A stretch of DNA of 64,000 nt from contig JAOTOM010004793.1 in NCBI GenBank assembly GCA_034440615.1, positions 358,001-422,000 of the forward strand, read 5' to 3'. Every line of letters begins with the position of its first letter. Position 1 is the first letter of the stretch. Under the pieces are notes generated by a model, which searched no databases, had not been told where the DNA came from, and was given only the letters and a program-made list of their open reading frames with translations. A program made the position numbers and the translations under genes. The DNA comes from Ashinkailepas kermadecensis (taxonomy: Eukaryota > Arthropoda > Thecostraca > Neolepadidae). Shown here in pieces: positions 49,366 to 60,900 of the stretch.

Positions 49366-52300
49366 ATGTTCTTTCTACAATGAAACGTGTCTGGTTTCCT
49401 GTCACACTGTGGATAATTAAAACAATTAATACTGAAGGAGGCGCCAGCAGTGGCTGCCCTACAAGAAACACATCTTCGGGACCTTGATAAATACAATTGT
49501 TCAATACCCGGCTACACACTGTATCAAAACAACGTAAATTCCAATTTTAGACAGGGTGGTGTAGCTCTTTATGTGTCAAATAGTATCCCTCAACGGGAAC
49601 TCCAGCTTTGCTCTCCTATAAACGCAGTGGCGGTCCATGTTGAAATCAGAAACTTAATTTTCGTAATTGTCTCAGTTTACTTACCCCCTCACTCACCACA
49701 TGTCACATACACAAACTTGCATAGCTTGTTTCAAGAAATACCGTCTCAATGTGTGATATTAGGCGATTTCAACGCCCACCATCCAATGTGGGGAAGCGAA
49801 CGGGTATCACCACGTGGTAGAATGATTGAAAACTTATTAGAAAAACACTCCCTCAGTTTTTTGAACGTTGGATCCCACACGTTCCTAAGCTCCAGTTATC
49901 GTACTACTTCTACCATAGACCTATCTCTCGCCTCTGCAAACCTCGCGCCCCTATTCAACTGGTCGGCAGCTACTGACCCTCTGTTCTCTGATCACTTCCC
50001 TCTACACATCTGCCTCACCAGCGGACCTCCATTACCTCCAGCCCCATTCATAAAGAAATGGAAGTTATCGGATGTTGACTGGAGCGCCTTCAACAATGCT
50101 CTAACAAGAAATCTTAACGATGACCCACAACTCACTATTACCATGTTTACCTCGGCAATTGCTCAAACAGCAGCATCGACTGTTCCTCGCACACGTCCTG
50201 CTCGCAATCTCAATTTGCGGAGTAAAAACGCAATTTGGTGGAACCCACGATGTGAGCAGGCAAAAGCCAAGCGGAAGCGAGCTTTGCGTGCTTTTCAGCG
50301 CTGCATTTGTGAATATCACAGTCAACTATATACCGAGGCACGGAAAGCTTGCTCCGAAACACTGCGATATGAGAAGCAGGAGGCATGGCGGGAGTTCGCC
50401 TTTTCGTGTAACCGTTTCACCTCGATGACAAGTGTTTGGAATTCGGTCCGTTCCTTCGCCTCTCGACGCACATATTCTAATACGTTTCCGCAGCTTCGTA
50501 GCACGAATGGCATTCTTACCCAACGACGAGACGTAACAAATGCGTTTGCCACCTATTTCTCCTCGATTTCTGCTTCTGACATTTATTCACCACGACATCG
50601 AAACTATAACGGAGAGCCTAGACTTTAATTCTCACAACTTGGAACCATATAATGCTCCCTTTACATTGGAATAACTTAAGATTTCCCTAGCCAAATCAAC
50701 CAACAGGTCCTGCGGTGCTGATGGTTTCTCATATGCTTTCTATACCGAGCTATATGAGAGGAATTTATGTAGCTTGTTACATGCAATAAATCACCTATGG
50801 GAAAACCATCTGTTCCCGGAAGAGTGGCTCGAAACAATTATCATTCCTATTTTAAAACCTGGAAAAGATAAGCTGTCGGCTTCTTCCTATCGCCCAATCT
50901 CACTCACGAACTGTCTCTGTAAAGTGGTGGAGAGAATGGTAAACACACGATTGCGTTATTTCTTAGAAACCAACAATATCATCTGCCCATTCCAGAGCGG
51001 TTTTCGTCGCGAGAGAGACATCCTCAAATATAATACGCCTAGTTACTTCTGTGGAAAATGGGTTCCTCACACGGCAAGCAACAGTGGCGGTGTTCCTGGA
51101 TTTAACGGCGGCTTTCAGCAAAGTTCACAGAGGGACTGTTCTCGCCAGGCTCCACGATGCTGGAGTACGAGGACATATGGCACACTTTTTGGAAAACCTT
51201 CTCCAACAACGTTCCTTCCAAGTAAATTGCCATTCCTCGTTGTCGGATGTGAATTACCTTGATCATGGACTTCCACAGGGTAGTGTCGTTTCTCCAACGC
51301 TGTTCCTTCTCGCGATAAATAACATCTTCCGCGACCTACCGCTTATCCTCCCATCCATCCGGCATTCAATGTTTGCCGATCATTTGGCACTCTGGTGTAC
51401 TCAGCCAACCTGCGCGCAGGCGTGCGCTTTATTGCAGGTCGCGCTGGACCACACTACTCAGTGGTGCAAGCAGTGGGGCTTCTTCATATCAGCTCTGAAG
51501 TCCGCTACGGTAGCCTTTAAACGAGGTCCGGCACCTTTGAATGTCGCGCTAATAATCGCGGGCGACGATATACCGCTGGTATCTTCACACAAATTTCTCG
51601 GAGTTACTCTAGACAGCCGTTTCACCTTCCGCAGGCATGTAGAAAACATAAGAAATCGTTGTCTGTTACGATTTAATGTTTTAAAATGCCTTACAGGACG
51701 ATCCCGGGGTGCCGATCGAAAAACACTTACAACGCTTTATATCGGGCTAATTAGATCGGTACTGGAATACAACTCTTTCATTTTCTCGATGACAGCACCT
51801 TCTCTAGGGAAACGCCTTGAAGCAATCCAATCATCGTGCCTTCGTGTTATATCAGGAGCGTTCAGAACCTCTCCGGTATCCGCGCTCGATCTGAATCTTC
51901 CGTCCTTATCGGACCGTCGAATGTTTTCCATAATCCGATACAGGCATCAGGTCCAGAGCACACGAAACCATCCAGCATCTTCAGCGTTCAGACCGGGTCG
52001 GGCTCCAGGCCACAGAAGGCACCTAAGACCAATCAACACCGTGGCAAGGCTCGCTGAAGTGGCTGCTGCAACGCTGGGAATGCCACCGCTGTCCATTGCA
52101 ACAAAACCTCGTCTGTCTCCGTTCTGGCTTTACAACACATTACCCATCGAATATCTCTTCCACTTCAACAAGTCACAGACCACGGAACTTGAGGTGCGAG
52201 CGTCTTTCAATGAGTACAAAGGTATACATAGTGATTATTAGTTTTTTCTACACCGACGGCTCTGGTCACGGCGAAAAGGCTGGTGCAGCCGCTGTGGGCC

Positions 52301-53069
52301 GGAACTTCCGCTTCGGCACGAGACTCCCTAATTTCACCACCGTTTTCACCTCTGAACTATATGCAATGAAAATCGCTTTGTCGCATATCAAAGAAGTCGG
52401 CATTGCTCAGGCAGTTATCTGTACGGACTCCCGAGCCTCCTTGAAGGCACTACACAGACATCACAACATCGAATACCCTTATGTGTTGGAGCTGATCGAA
52501 ATGTGGCATTCTCTTCCTCCTCCGCAGAACGTTCTTTTCTTATGGATCCCTGGCCATTTTGGAATATCGGGAAATGTACGAGCTGATACCCTGACGAACG
52601 AATCCATTCTCTCACCGACGCCGCTGGATATACCCCTTGCGCTCTCCGATGTCTTACGTCAAACAAAAATGTGTCTCGCAAACTACCTACAAAATGAATG
52701 GAGAACCACACACTCCAGCCATTTTTACATCAAACCGACTCTGGCCCGTGGTCCACCAGCTCGCAAAACAGTCGTGAGCTGGAGGTGACACCGGCTCGAC
52801 TGCGGCTTGGCCATACGAAACTGACTCATGGCCACGTTCTTGATCGTTCCTCGCCTCCGCTCTGCAATGAGTGTGATGTTCGCCTGACAGTAGAGCACAT
52901 ATTAATCAGCTGCCCAAAACATCGCACGGAAAGACGGCTCATAGAAAACTACCTGCAGGCATGCAACCTTGATGCAAATCTCAGCAATCTACTCGGGAAC
53001 AACCATCCAGACTTGGTAAGTAAAGTTCTCAATTGTATTACTGAAGCTCGGCTAATAGAAGAAATCTAG
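49366..53069 (+). pseudogene. I-element ORF2: endonuclease, reverse transcriptase, RNase H
   Basis: The N-terminus (MFFLQ, stop, NVSGFLSHCG, stop) has TGA at 49381 and TAA at 49414. The endonuclease continues with AALQETHLRDLD, GGVALYVSNS, ILGDFNAHHPMWGS and SDHFPLHICL. A frameshift near 50615, a TAA near 50672 and another shift near 51030 follow. The reverse transcriptase has SYRPISLTNCLCKV, FLDLTAAFSKV and GLPQGSVVSPTLF, but the active-site motif reads FADH (51372-51383), losing one catalytic Asp. RNase H shows FYTDGSG, FTSELYAMK, CTDSRAS and PGHFGISGNVRAD, so all four acidic/His positions remain. The end has CNECDVRLTVEHILISC. Confidence 0.88.
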
Positions 53070-53130
53070 TAGGTCTCAAAATGGTTTCCGCCATCATGGT
53101 CACTTATTCGTCTACTCCCCAATATTGTAG

Positions 53131-54925
53131 GTTTTTTTTGCGCCCTTGGTGCATGCACTAGGCGGGCGCTTCCTGGGTAGGATTCAACACCTACCTCGGA
53201 TGTGTAAGCTTGATGCGTGCATCCTGAGTTTTCCCCTGATATCTCTTTATTACACGCACAAAAATGGCTTTGAGCGGTAATCTCCTGGACCCACCGCTTT
53301 AACGTAACTTGCTTCGCCACACTTCGAGCTTATCCCCTGGCGTTCGATTCTTGAGCGCGTCCTCTGGATAACTCCGGGGGTGCCGTCCCGCCCTCCTCTG
53401 ACGCGCACCTGGCTGAGTGCGGACAGCGGACATCTCGCTGCGGTCGCATCAGTATCAACCCGAACTCTGGTGACTCCCGGGTCGGTTCCGTGGAACCTAA
53501 TCACGGATCTTGGCCTGTTTTTGTTTGTGCTATTTCTGGCTGCCTGGTGAGCGACGGACAGGGGAGCGGTACGGGATCCCTGCGGGTTCTTTCTTGACCA
53601 GCGTGCTCGATGACGTTCGCCGCGGGATAATGCTCGCGGTGGTCTGCGAATCTTAGGAAATCCCTCGATCCCTGGATCCCTGACGAATCTTAGGAAAGCC
53701 ATAACAAAAAGTCCTTGTATACGTGCGCGCACCAATTTGTCCAATTACAGTGCAGCATTTGTATGATAGTATCTAAACAGCTTTCATCGAAATCCATCGA
53801 TCACCCGCCGAGTTTGCTTCAGCCAAATTCACTGGTTGAAAATGATATCGACGCACGTGCTGCTATGCCGCCATGCAAACATGCAATCTCCTGCGGAGGG
53901 ATTCGATGTGAATATAGCTGTTATATGGAGCTGCGATGCACGGAAGCTATTCTTCCTACTACCAGAACAATTCTGTACCGTAATTGGTTAACCTGGGCCG
54001 CGCAAATATAGACTGACATCTATCACAATCGCCACACGCGTCATATAGGCAACTAAACGACACCCCAGCAGCCGATTGGTATTGCGCAACTGACGCCTGG
54101 CTGTGCATAGGAACTGTTATTCTGGGTAAGCGACCACCAGGCCGAACCGCCTCACTAAATTCTCCCGCGCAATCGTGAGTTCCATATTTGGCCCTTAGAG
54201 AGCACAGACGTCCATGGTCGAATTGTGCCCATATGCTACTTGATATCTGGCGCGTAGTCTTAGATGTTGCATGAACAGTGGCAGCGCATATAAGCGCGAT
54301 TCAATTAAGAAATAATGCGAATAGCGCCTATATGTATTCGAACTAGTCAGAGCTAGAGACGAAAATTCCACTAACCCGAACGGCAAGCTACACTTTTCTG
54401 CCTTTGGACTGCTAATTGGCTACGGACCTGTCGATGTCGATTATATGCAAGCAGACGCACATTTTCCAGCACGCAATAGTCGCAGCTTCTGGCTAGCATT
54501 CGCACGGCTTCATCACTTCGCAACCGTGACGCAGGCAAGCCTCCAAATTTTCTCCCATGAAAACACGATGATGTCTTAATTGTATTGCGGGAGACCGCTG
54601 CCGGCGCCTCCCGCCCAACTGAAGATCGGTGTCAATAAAACCTGCTGGTGACGGCGGCTCGGGGATACCCGGTCGTGTGTACAGAAGAAATAAAAACCTC
54701 CGAATGACTCCAGACTTTTCTCCACCGACCGATGACAGAATGAAAAGGTGTCGGCGCGCGCCCACAAGCCACATGGCTGCACCTGCCCTTCGAAAACACA
54801 TACCGAAAATGGCCACCAGCCCCGTCCCACGACTCCGACAGGCTGGGGCGACCCGGCCACACCCGCTCCGGCAGCCTCGGCGGCATCTCGCGGGCAATTC
54901 GCCCCACGCCGCGTGAGCCGACCGT
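53131..54925. other. Region downstream of SNRNP70, no gene supported
   Basis: A GC-rich patch (53340-53640) is open on the minus strand for 164 codons without motif; it may be retroelement-derived. AATAAA at 54636 and 54690 is on the plus strand, opposite to SNRNP70. I could not place the SNRNP70 poly(A) signal. Confidence 0.4.
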
Positions 54926-54928
54926 CGC

Positions 54929-57900
54929 TCAGTAGTCGACCTCGCCGTCGTGCTGCGCCGTGCGGCCGCTGCCGTTGGTGGGCTCGGACGGTGGCGGTGG
55001 CGGTGGCGGCGGCAGCGGCGGCGGTGGCGGCGGCGGCACACCCTGCAGGTTGCGCGGCTTCTTGTCCTCGTCCTTGAGCGGCGGGTTCTGAGCGTAGTGC
55101 GGCGGGTACTCCGGGTAGTCGTCCGCCGGCTCCTCCTTGACGCGCACCGAGTCCGGGTCGAAGCCGTCCTCGCCGTTGGTGCGGTCGCGCCGTTCGCGCC
55201 GCTCCCTGCCAGTCATGGACCGACGTCAGACAGCGACCAACGACCAACCACACCAATATCGATAGCTGGATCAACCAATGACGCGAAAGGAGAACAATCA
55301 CAATTCTCTGTTACCTTATCTGCAGGTAACAGCTCATGTGGAATGCTAGTTGTTCATAACTGCAGTAGCTTATATAGCGTCCTTAGGTCGCGTGAGGGAG
55401 TCTGCGCAGCATCGGAAGCCTGCAATGGTCACGCTGCTGCGTACCTTTGATCTCCCCATAAAGCATCATTGACGAACTGCATACCACACATACAGGAATT
55501 GGGCGGTCCCTGACGACGTCATGCACAGTTGATGCACCATACAGTCTGCCAGCTAATAGTATGATCGGTTCATCGACCAGTGACCGGTCTTGCAGGTGGT
55601 ACAGCAACCGGTCTGCATGGATCCATAGGCACGAGGTGTGCCAATTGACGGCATAATGTGGGTATCTCCAGTAATTCACGCCAGCTGATACATAAACCGT
55701 CCAATATAAAAACGGATAGCCATGAACTGACGGCACAGGGCCGGATCACTGCCGGGATCTGTGTCGCTGCAGGGGGCTCAGCGGCCGGCCATGGGCCTGT
55801 ATATAGCGCATACATCACTGCCGACTTACGCCCGCAGCCGGAACAACGTCTCAGTCACGCCAGCCGTAAATTATCTGCGCTGCAAAGCTCGCGCAGGCTC
55901 GTGGGATTACGACTTTACGAGCGGCGTCCCACAGATTACCCAGCGCGGAGACCCCACATCCGTGTCGGCACTCACCGATCGCCGCGGTCGCGTCGGTCCC
56001 GCCGGTCGCGTGGCGAGCGGCTGCGGTGCTTGCGCCTCTCGCCACGGTCACGGCTGCGCGAGCGCGAGCGGCGCCGCTTGCGCTCGGCGCCGCGGTCGCC
56101 GCGGTCCACGACGCGCTCGCGGCTGCGCGAGCGGCGCCGCTTGTCGCGCTCCATGCCGCGGTCGCGCGAGCGCGAGCGGCGCCTGTCGCCGCCGCCGCCG
56201 CGCGACATGCGCTCGTTGTCCTCGCGGCCGGAGTACTTGACGTTGACGTCGGGCCCGCCGCGGCGTGTGCCACCCAGACCGCCGCCCAGCCGACGCGGCA
56301 GCCAGCCCTTGACCGTGCGAGAGCGCTCCACGTCCACCAGCACGCGGCGGCCGTCCAGCTTCTTGCCGTCGGCGTGCTTGTAGGCGGCTGCAACACCACG
56401 TGTGGCCAGCTCGTCATCACGTGCCACGGGCGGACGTGTCGCGCCCTGAGGACACTTACCGCGCTTCGGTGGACAGGGGACGAGGCGCCTGCGCTCCGAG
56501 TAAGGACGGGATCAGCGGGATCCCAGATCTGATCTTGTACGATCGCGGAAAGAATGGGTGGGAAATCGTCTAGAGCAACTGATATCTAGTTGGTTATTGT
56601 GACGTTGGAGTGCATCGACTACAAAGGTCACAACGGGTATCTAGTTGGTTATTGTGGCTTTAGGGTGCCACGACTACAAAGGTCGCACGGCGTGCACAGC
56701 AGTCAGTCAGACGTCCGGCGCAATGGCTATCGGTAACAATACGATTTGCCGGGACTCTGAACACATGGTTTTTGTGTTCGAACCCATGAAACATGTGCTG
56801 TCAAGGTCAACCACGCAAGTATTAACAAACACTACTGTCTGTCTCAAGAGACTAGAGCTCCACCCTTTCAGCTATCAGCACGTATCAGCATGTGGTACAG
56901 CGGCGACTCTCACGACGAATTACAAAGTCAACAGACTGACATCACACGGAATCAACAGATTATGTTACTATCCTTGGCAAAATGTCTGCAACGTGATTAC
57001 ATCACTTGATAATGACATCAACTGGTCGGGAAGGCCCTTCTTCCACCGCTACATGGAGTACTTTGACAAGTTACAGCCAAATCCGTCGACAGTTGGGAAA
57101 AATGATGTCTCAAGCAACACAAAAATGTCAATCATACCAATCAGAACCGGACACGTCTCATACCTGTGGTAAATCACTGCTACTACACTATGTCACACTT
57201 ATGAGCACGAACAGCCTGTGAACGGGAATGCAATGACCGGTCGCACCCACAAGACAGCAGCCGGCGTTCTCCGAATGACTTCAAACGTCCAGTGGACACG
57301 ACGGACTGGCGCAGGAACCCCGCAACAATTAGGCGGACCGGGCCATCAGTGCGAGTCAGGGCATGACGACAGTCAACACACACCGTACCAGGCGAACAAC
57401 AGGCTCAACACACCACCGGCAGCGCCACCTGTGGGGAGGACGGTGGAGCCGTCGGCACGCCACGCCACGAGTCCTGAGGCGGCCGGTCGGGGACGGGATT
57501 CGGGGACGGCGGACGGAGTGGCTGTACCAGTTACCTGCCCGTCTTTACCTTGACACGAGAGCCCGTTTAGTGGCGGTAATCGCAGCTCGGTGGGAGCGAA
57601 GCGCGGGCGAGAGGGTCCGGCCAAACGTCGCACGCCCGAGCGAAGTCACACTCGACCCCTTACGAAAGGTCTCTTAACGCTGCCTCCCTTACGAAGAGGC
57701 TCACCGCGAAGCGGACCTCCCTTACTCAGAGGCATCGACAAGAAAAGAACCTCCCTTACGCAGAGGCGATACACACTATTATGACACAGCTACGTTAAAG
57801 GTGAATGACGTTGCAGACGTGGATGCAAAAACGTGGATCATAATCAATTTGGTGGAGGGAGCCATTGGCATCATTTCACCATACAACATGTGTGCAATAG

Positions 57901-60900
57901 GGTACGTCAATCAAAACCGATACAGGCGTAAGAACAAAGATGCCATGGAGGTTGGTGGAGAAACACCCTATTTCCTCCTTTAAAATTAAAATTCATGGCG
58001 CTCTAATCCTAATCATCCTATCCATCCCAAGTGCGGTATTGCTTGGTGCCACGGGGCGTTGCAGTGTCTGATGGTGGCTTGCCAGCGGCCTGTCGCCGAT
58101 ATCGGGTGAACGTGACAGCGGCGGGAGTGGGCGCCCACACGCCTGTCGTATTAATAAATCGCATCCGATTTATGCCATATTGAAGACATTTGTAGTCAGA
58201 AGGAAGCAAAATGATTACTTTCTTGTCGCACCTTGGATGTTTGTTTTGCATAACTGCCAAACTTCCCCATTCCACCATCTTCTAATGAAAACTGGGCCTT
58301 TAGACATGGCACAATGGCTGACATTAGTTGCTCGATTATCGCGGCTATGTGTCTACACAGGTCACAACCCTTCAGGTTGTGGCTAGATTTTCTGTTGGTT
58401 GCTACGCATCGGTATGTTCCAGGTCAAATGCAACTCAACATGTGCAAATGATCCAACAAACTTGCACGATAGCGTAGCATTGGAGACACCAATCAGATGC
58501 CTTAGAAACAATTGTGAAGCCTGTTATTGAGCGTAACGGCTACTGGACTCAACCGGAATCACTGTCGGGCATGGTGTTCAACAATGACATACAAACTCGC
58601 CAAAAAGGTAGTTGATATGTTCCCGGAAACTCGGCATCAGAATCAGGTGGAAAGGCAGGTGCAACCATATACGCCGCCAGGAGGCAGCTTCAACGCGCAA
58701 TAGTACCCTGGGCTCATTGACCGACACAAATAGCTTGTCACAGCTCCCTCTCACCTCAAGAGTCCGACGCTCTACCGGCTGCGCTACCGCGCGCCCTTCA
58801 AAGGTACCTGCCTACTCGGTGCAGACCCAGGGGGAAAACGTTTACTATAGCTGCTGGTCTAACAGAAGCATCGACTGCGGCGGTAGGACGGGATACCGGT
58901 CACGGCTATATATACATGTAAATTAGTCCAAGGAATTTTACACCGACATTTCATTCGAAACAAGACGATGACTTCCTGTGGTGATCTGCCAACTTGCCTA
59001 AACCGCAGGCAACCAGGATTGCAATACTATTTGCACGGCGGCAGCATAGCAAACAGCATCTCAGGTGTCGCTTTCAACTCGTGAATGCAGTAAATGTAAT
59101 CTTTCCCTCGTTTGCATGTGCAAATATATTTCATTGTTTTCACTATATGCTTCAGAATATAAAGTTCCTTGTTGTTTCTTCCCATGACGCCAACGTGGCC
59201 ATTTACTATTTCTTTCTCAGGGATGGCAGAATGCTGGCAAAAATTAGTGTTGCCATGCCAGTGATATTAACGAGTACATCTACTGGCAAAAATGTTAACT
59301 CAGCAGCAGGCCATGATGTGTTCCGCAGCAGGCCACGATCACTAGGATCCGGAAAATATCCGGATCCAGAATCACAAGCCTGTCATGGTCTGCTGTACAA
59401 GGTTCATGTGCTTTGATGCATTTTTTGCCAGCTTCCTGGTGTTAACCACTTTATACCAACATGTTGCCAACCCTGATCTTTCATTGCTATACATATCTCC
59501 AATTCGGGATAAATCGGCTCTCGATATCGATACACGTGCGCTCATACAAGCCGCCCGTCAGTTCGCCCGGTGTTAGCGACTGGCAGCCGACACTCGGCCA
59601 AACGGAGATTGCAACGCCCGTCACACGAAAAATACGTAACATCAGGGGGCCGCGCACCACGGATTATTCATGTAAAAATTTATAAAAATAAAATATTTGG
59701 GCGCTTTGGACCAAACCCCATGCACTTTTTGCTATTCGACCCGGAAACGAGAAAAAAAACCTCCCCGTAACACACCCAAGTGTGCGAACTGTCAGGCATG
59801 TGTCCAAACCCACCAGAACTTGCTGATTTATATGCACAGACAGATATTATCATTTCCACAGATCCATTCCCGACTTACTCCCAGTGAACTACCAAAATTC
59901 GGGGTTAAAACTCAGCCTCGAATACTAATGCATTAATATCATTTCGGTCAATGTCAAATGAAAATCAGAGGAAAACGACTACGGAAAGGAACTACCAATT
60001 TGGTTGGGACGCCAGCATTTACGTTCCTTAATTTCACCACCACAAATGGAAAATGAACAAAACACGACAGGAAGCAGTCAAGAAGCCTCCGAAAGCAAAA
60101 GCAAAACGTAGAATTATAATGCAGGGCTCTACCAGATTCAATCAATAGGCGATAACCGACCCCCAACACCATCCCGCCAAATGGTCTCAATGGAGCCGAA
60201 ATTACCTACAATTGGCGCCACCCCAACCCCGTGACATGGCAACTGTGATACACTCACATAGTTCCAGCTACCGACCCTCCCATCCTATGGCTCAACCCAT
60301 GCCGAACGTAAGCCTACCTGAGAAAATGTCCTGAACATAATGTGCATAACACATCTTCACCCCGGAATGCCAATGAAAGTATTTACACTAACACACGGGA
60401 CACAAAAGCGGCGATGCTCGATGCATAGCCAGTTTAGTTTTTATTATGACAATAAGAAAATGACTGAGTGACAAACTAGTTGCTCTGGTATGCAAAGGTA
60501 TGAAAAATGCCATAGATTGTGAGTGTTATGAAGCCAGGTGGGAAGAAGCAATCAGTCTCAGTTCAAACACCGAAACCTTAAGATTGCAAACTTAGGGAGA
60601 CGATCCATTCTTACCAGAACTTACTTTTCGTCTTCCGATAGTTGACACTTACATCCAAAACGTGCACGCGCTGGTGTGTATGCTAGTCAAGGTATTGACA
60701 TTCACTTATACTTCGCCAGACTTACAATGATCAAATCCCAAGACTGCTACATTCGGTTCGCAGTGCACCGTAACGATTCCGAATGACTGATTGTTTTTCC
60801 TTTCTAGTTGTTGTTAGAAGCGACTTAGATGTAAAACCTGTTGAGCTGTGTATCTGCATTCTGAAAACTTAAAGCATCAATTTGGATGCAAGAAAAACAG

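Larger units (their letters stand above)
46830..53130 (+). mobile_element. I-clade LINE with RNase H, near full length, decayed
   Basis: A GC-rich 5' region (start uncertain, about 46830-48055) is followed by a gag-like ORF1 with three Cys knuckles (48056-48895) and ORF2 with AP endonuclease, reverse transcriptase, RNase H and a C-terminal C-C-H-C knuckle (49366-53069). RNase H after the reverse transcriptase is the hallmark of the I group (I, Nimb and relatives). Exact ends and target duplication were not found. Confidence 0.85.

Noticed and set aside
53250..53744. 164-codon minus-strand basic frame
   Set aside because: GC-rich without motif; probably untranslated retroelement or intergenic sequence.
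54576..55301. Ala-rich frames of 166-241 codons
   Set aside because: Shadows of the proline-coding repeat in the last SNRNP70 exon.
55658..56383. 241-codon plus-strand Arg/Ser-rich frame and 189-codon minus frame
   Set aside because: Shadows of the SNRNP70 RS-region exon.
56645..57172. 175-codon plus-strand frame in an SNRNP70 intron
   Set aside because: No motif, no splice or promoter context, and it starts inside a 56-bp tandem duplication.
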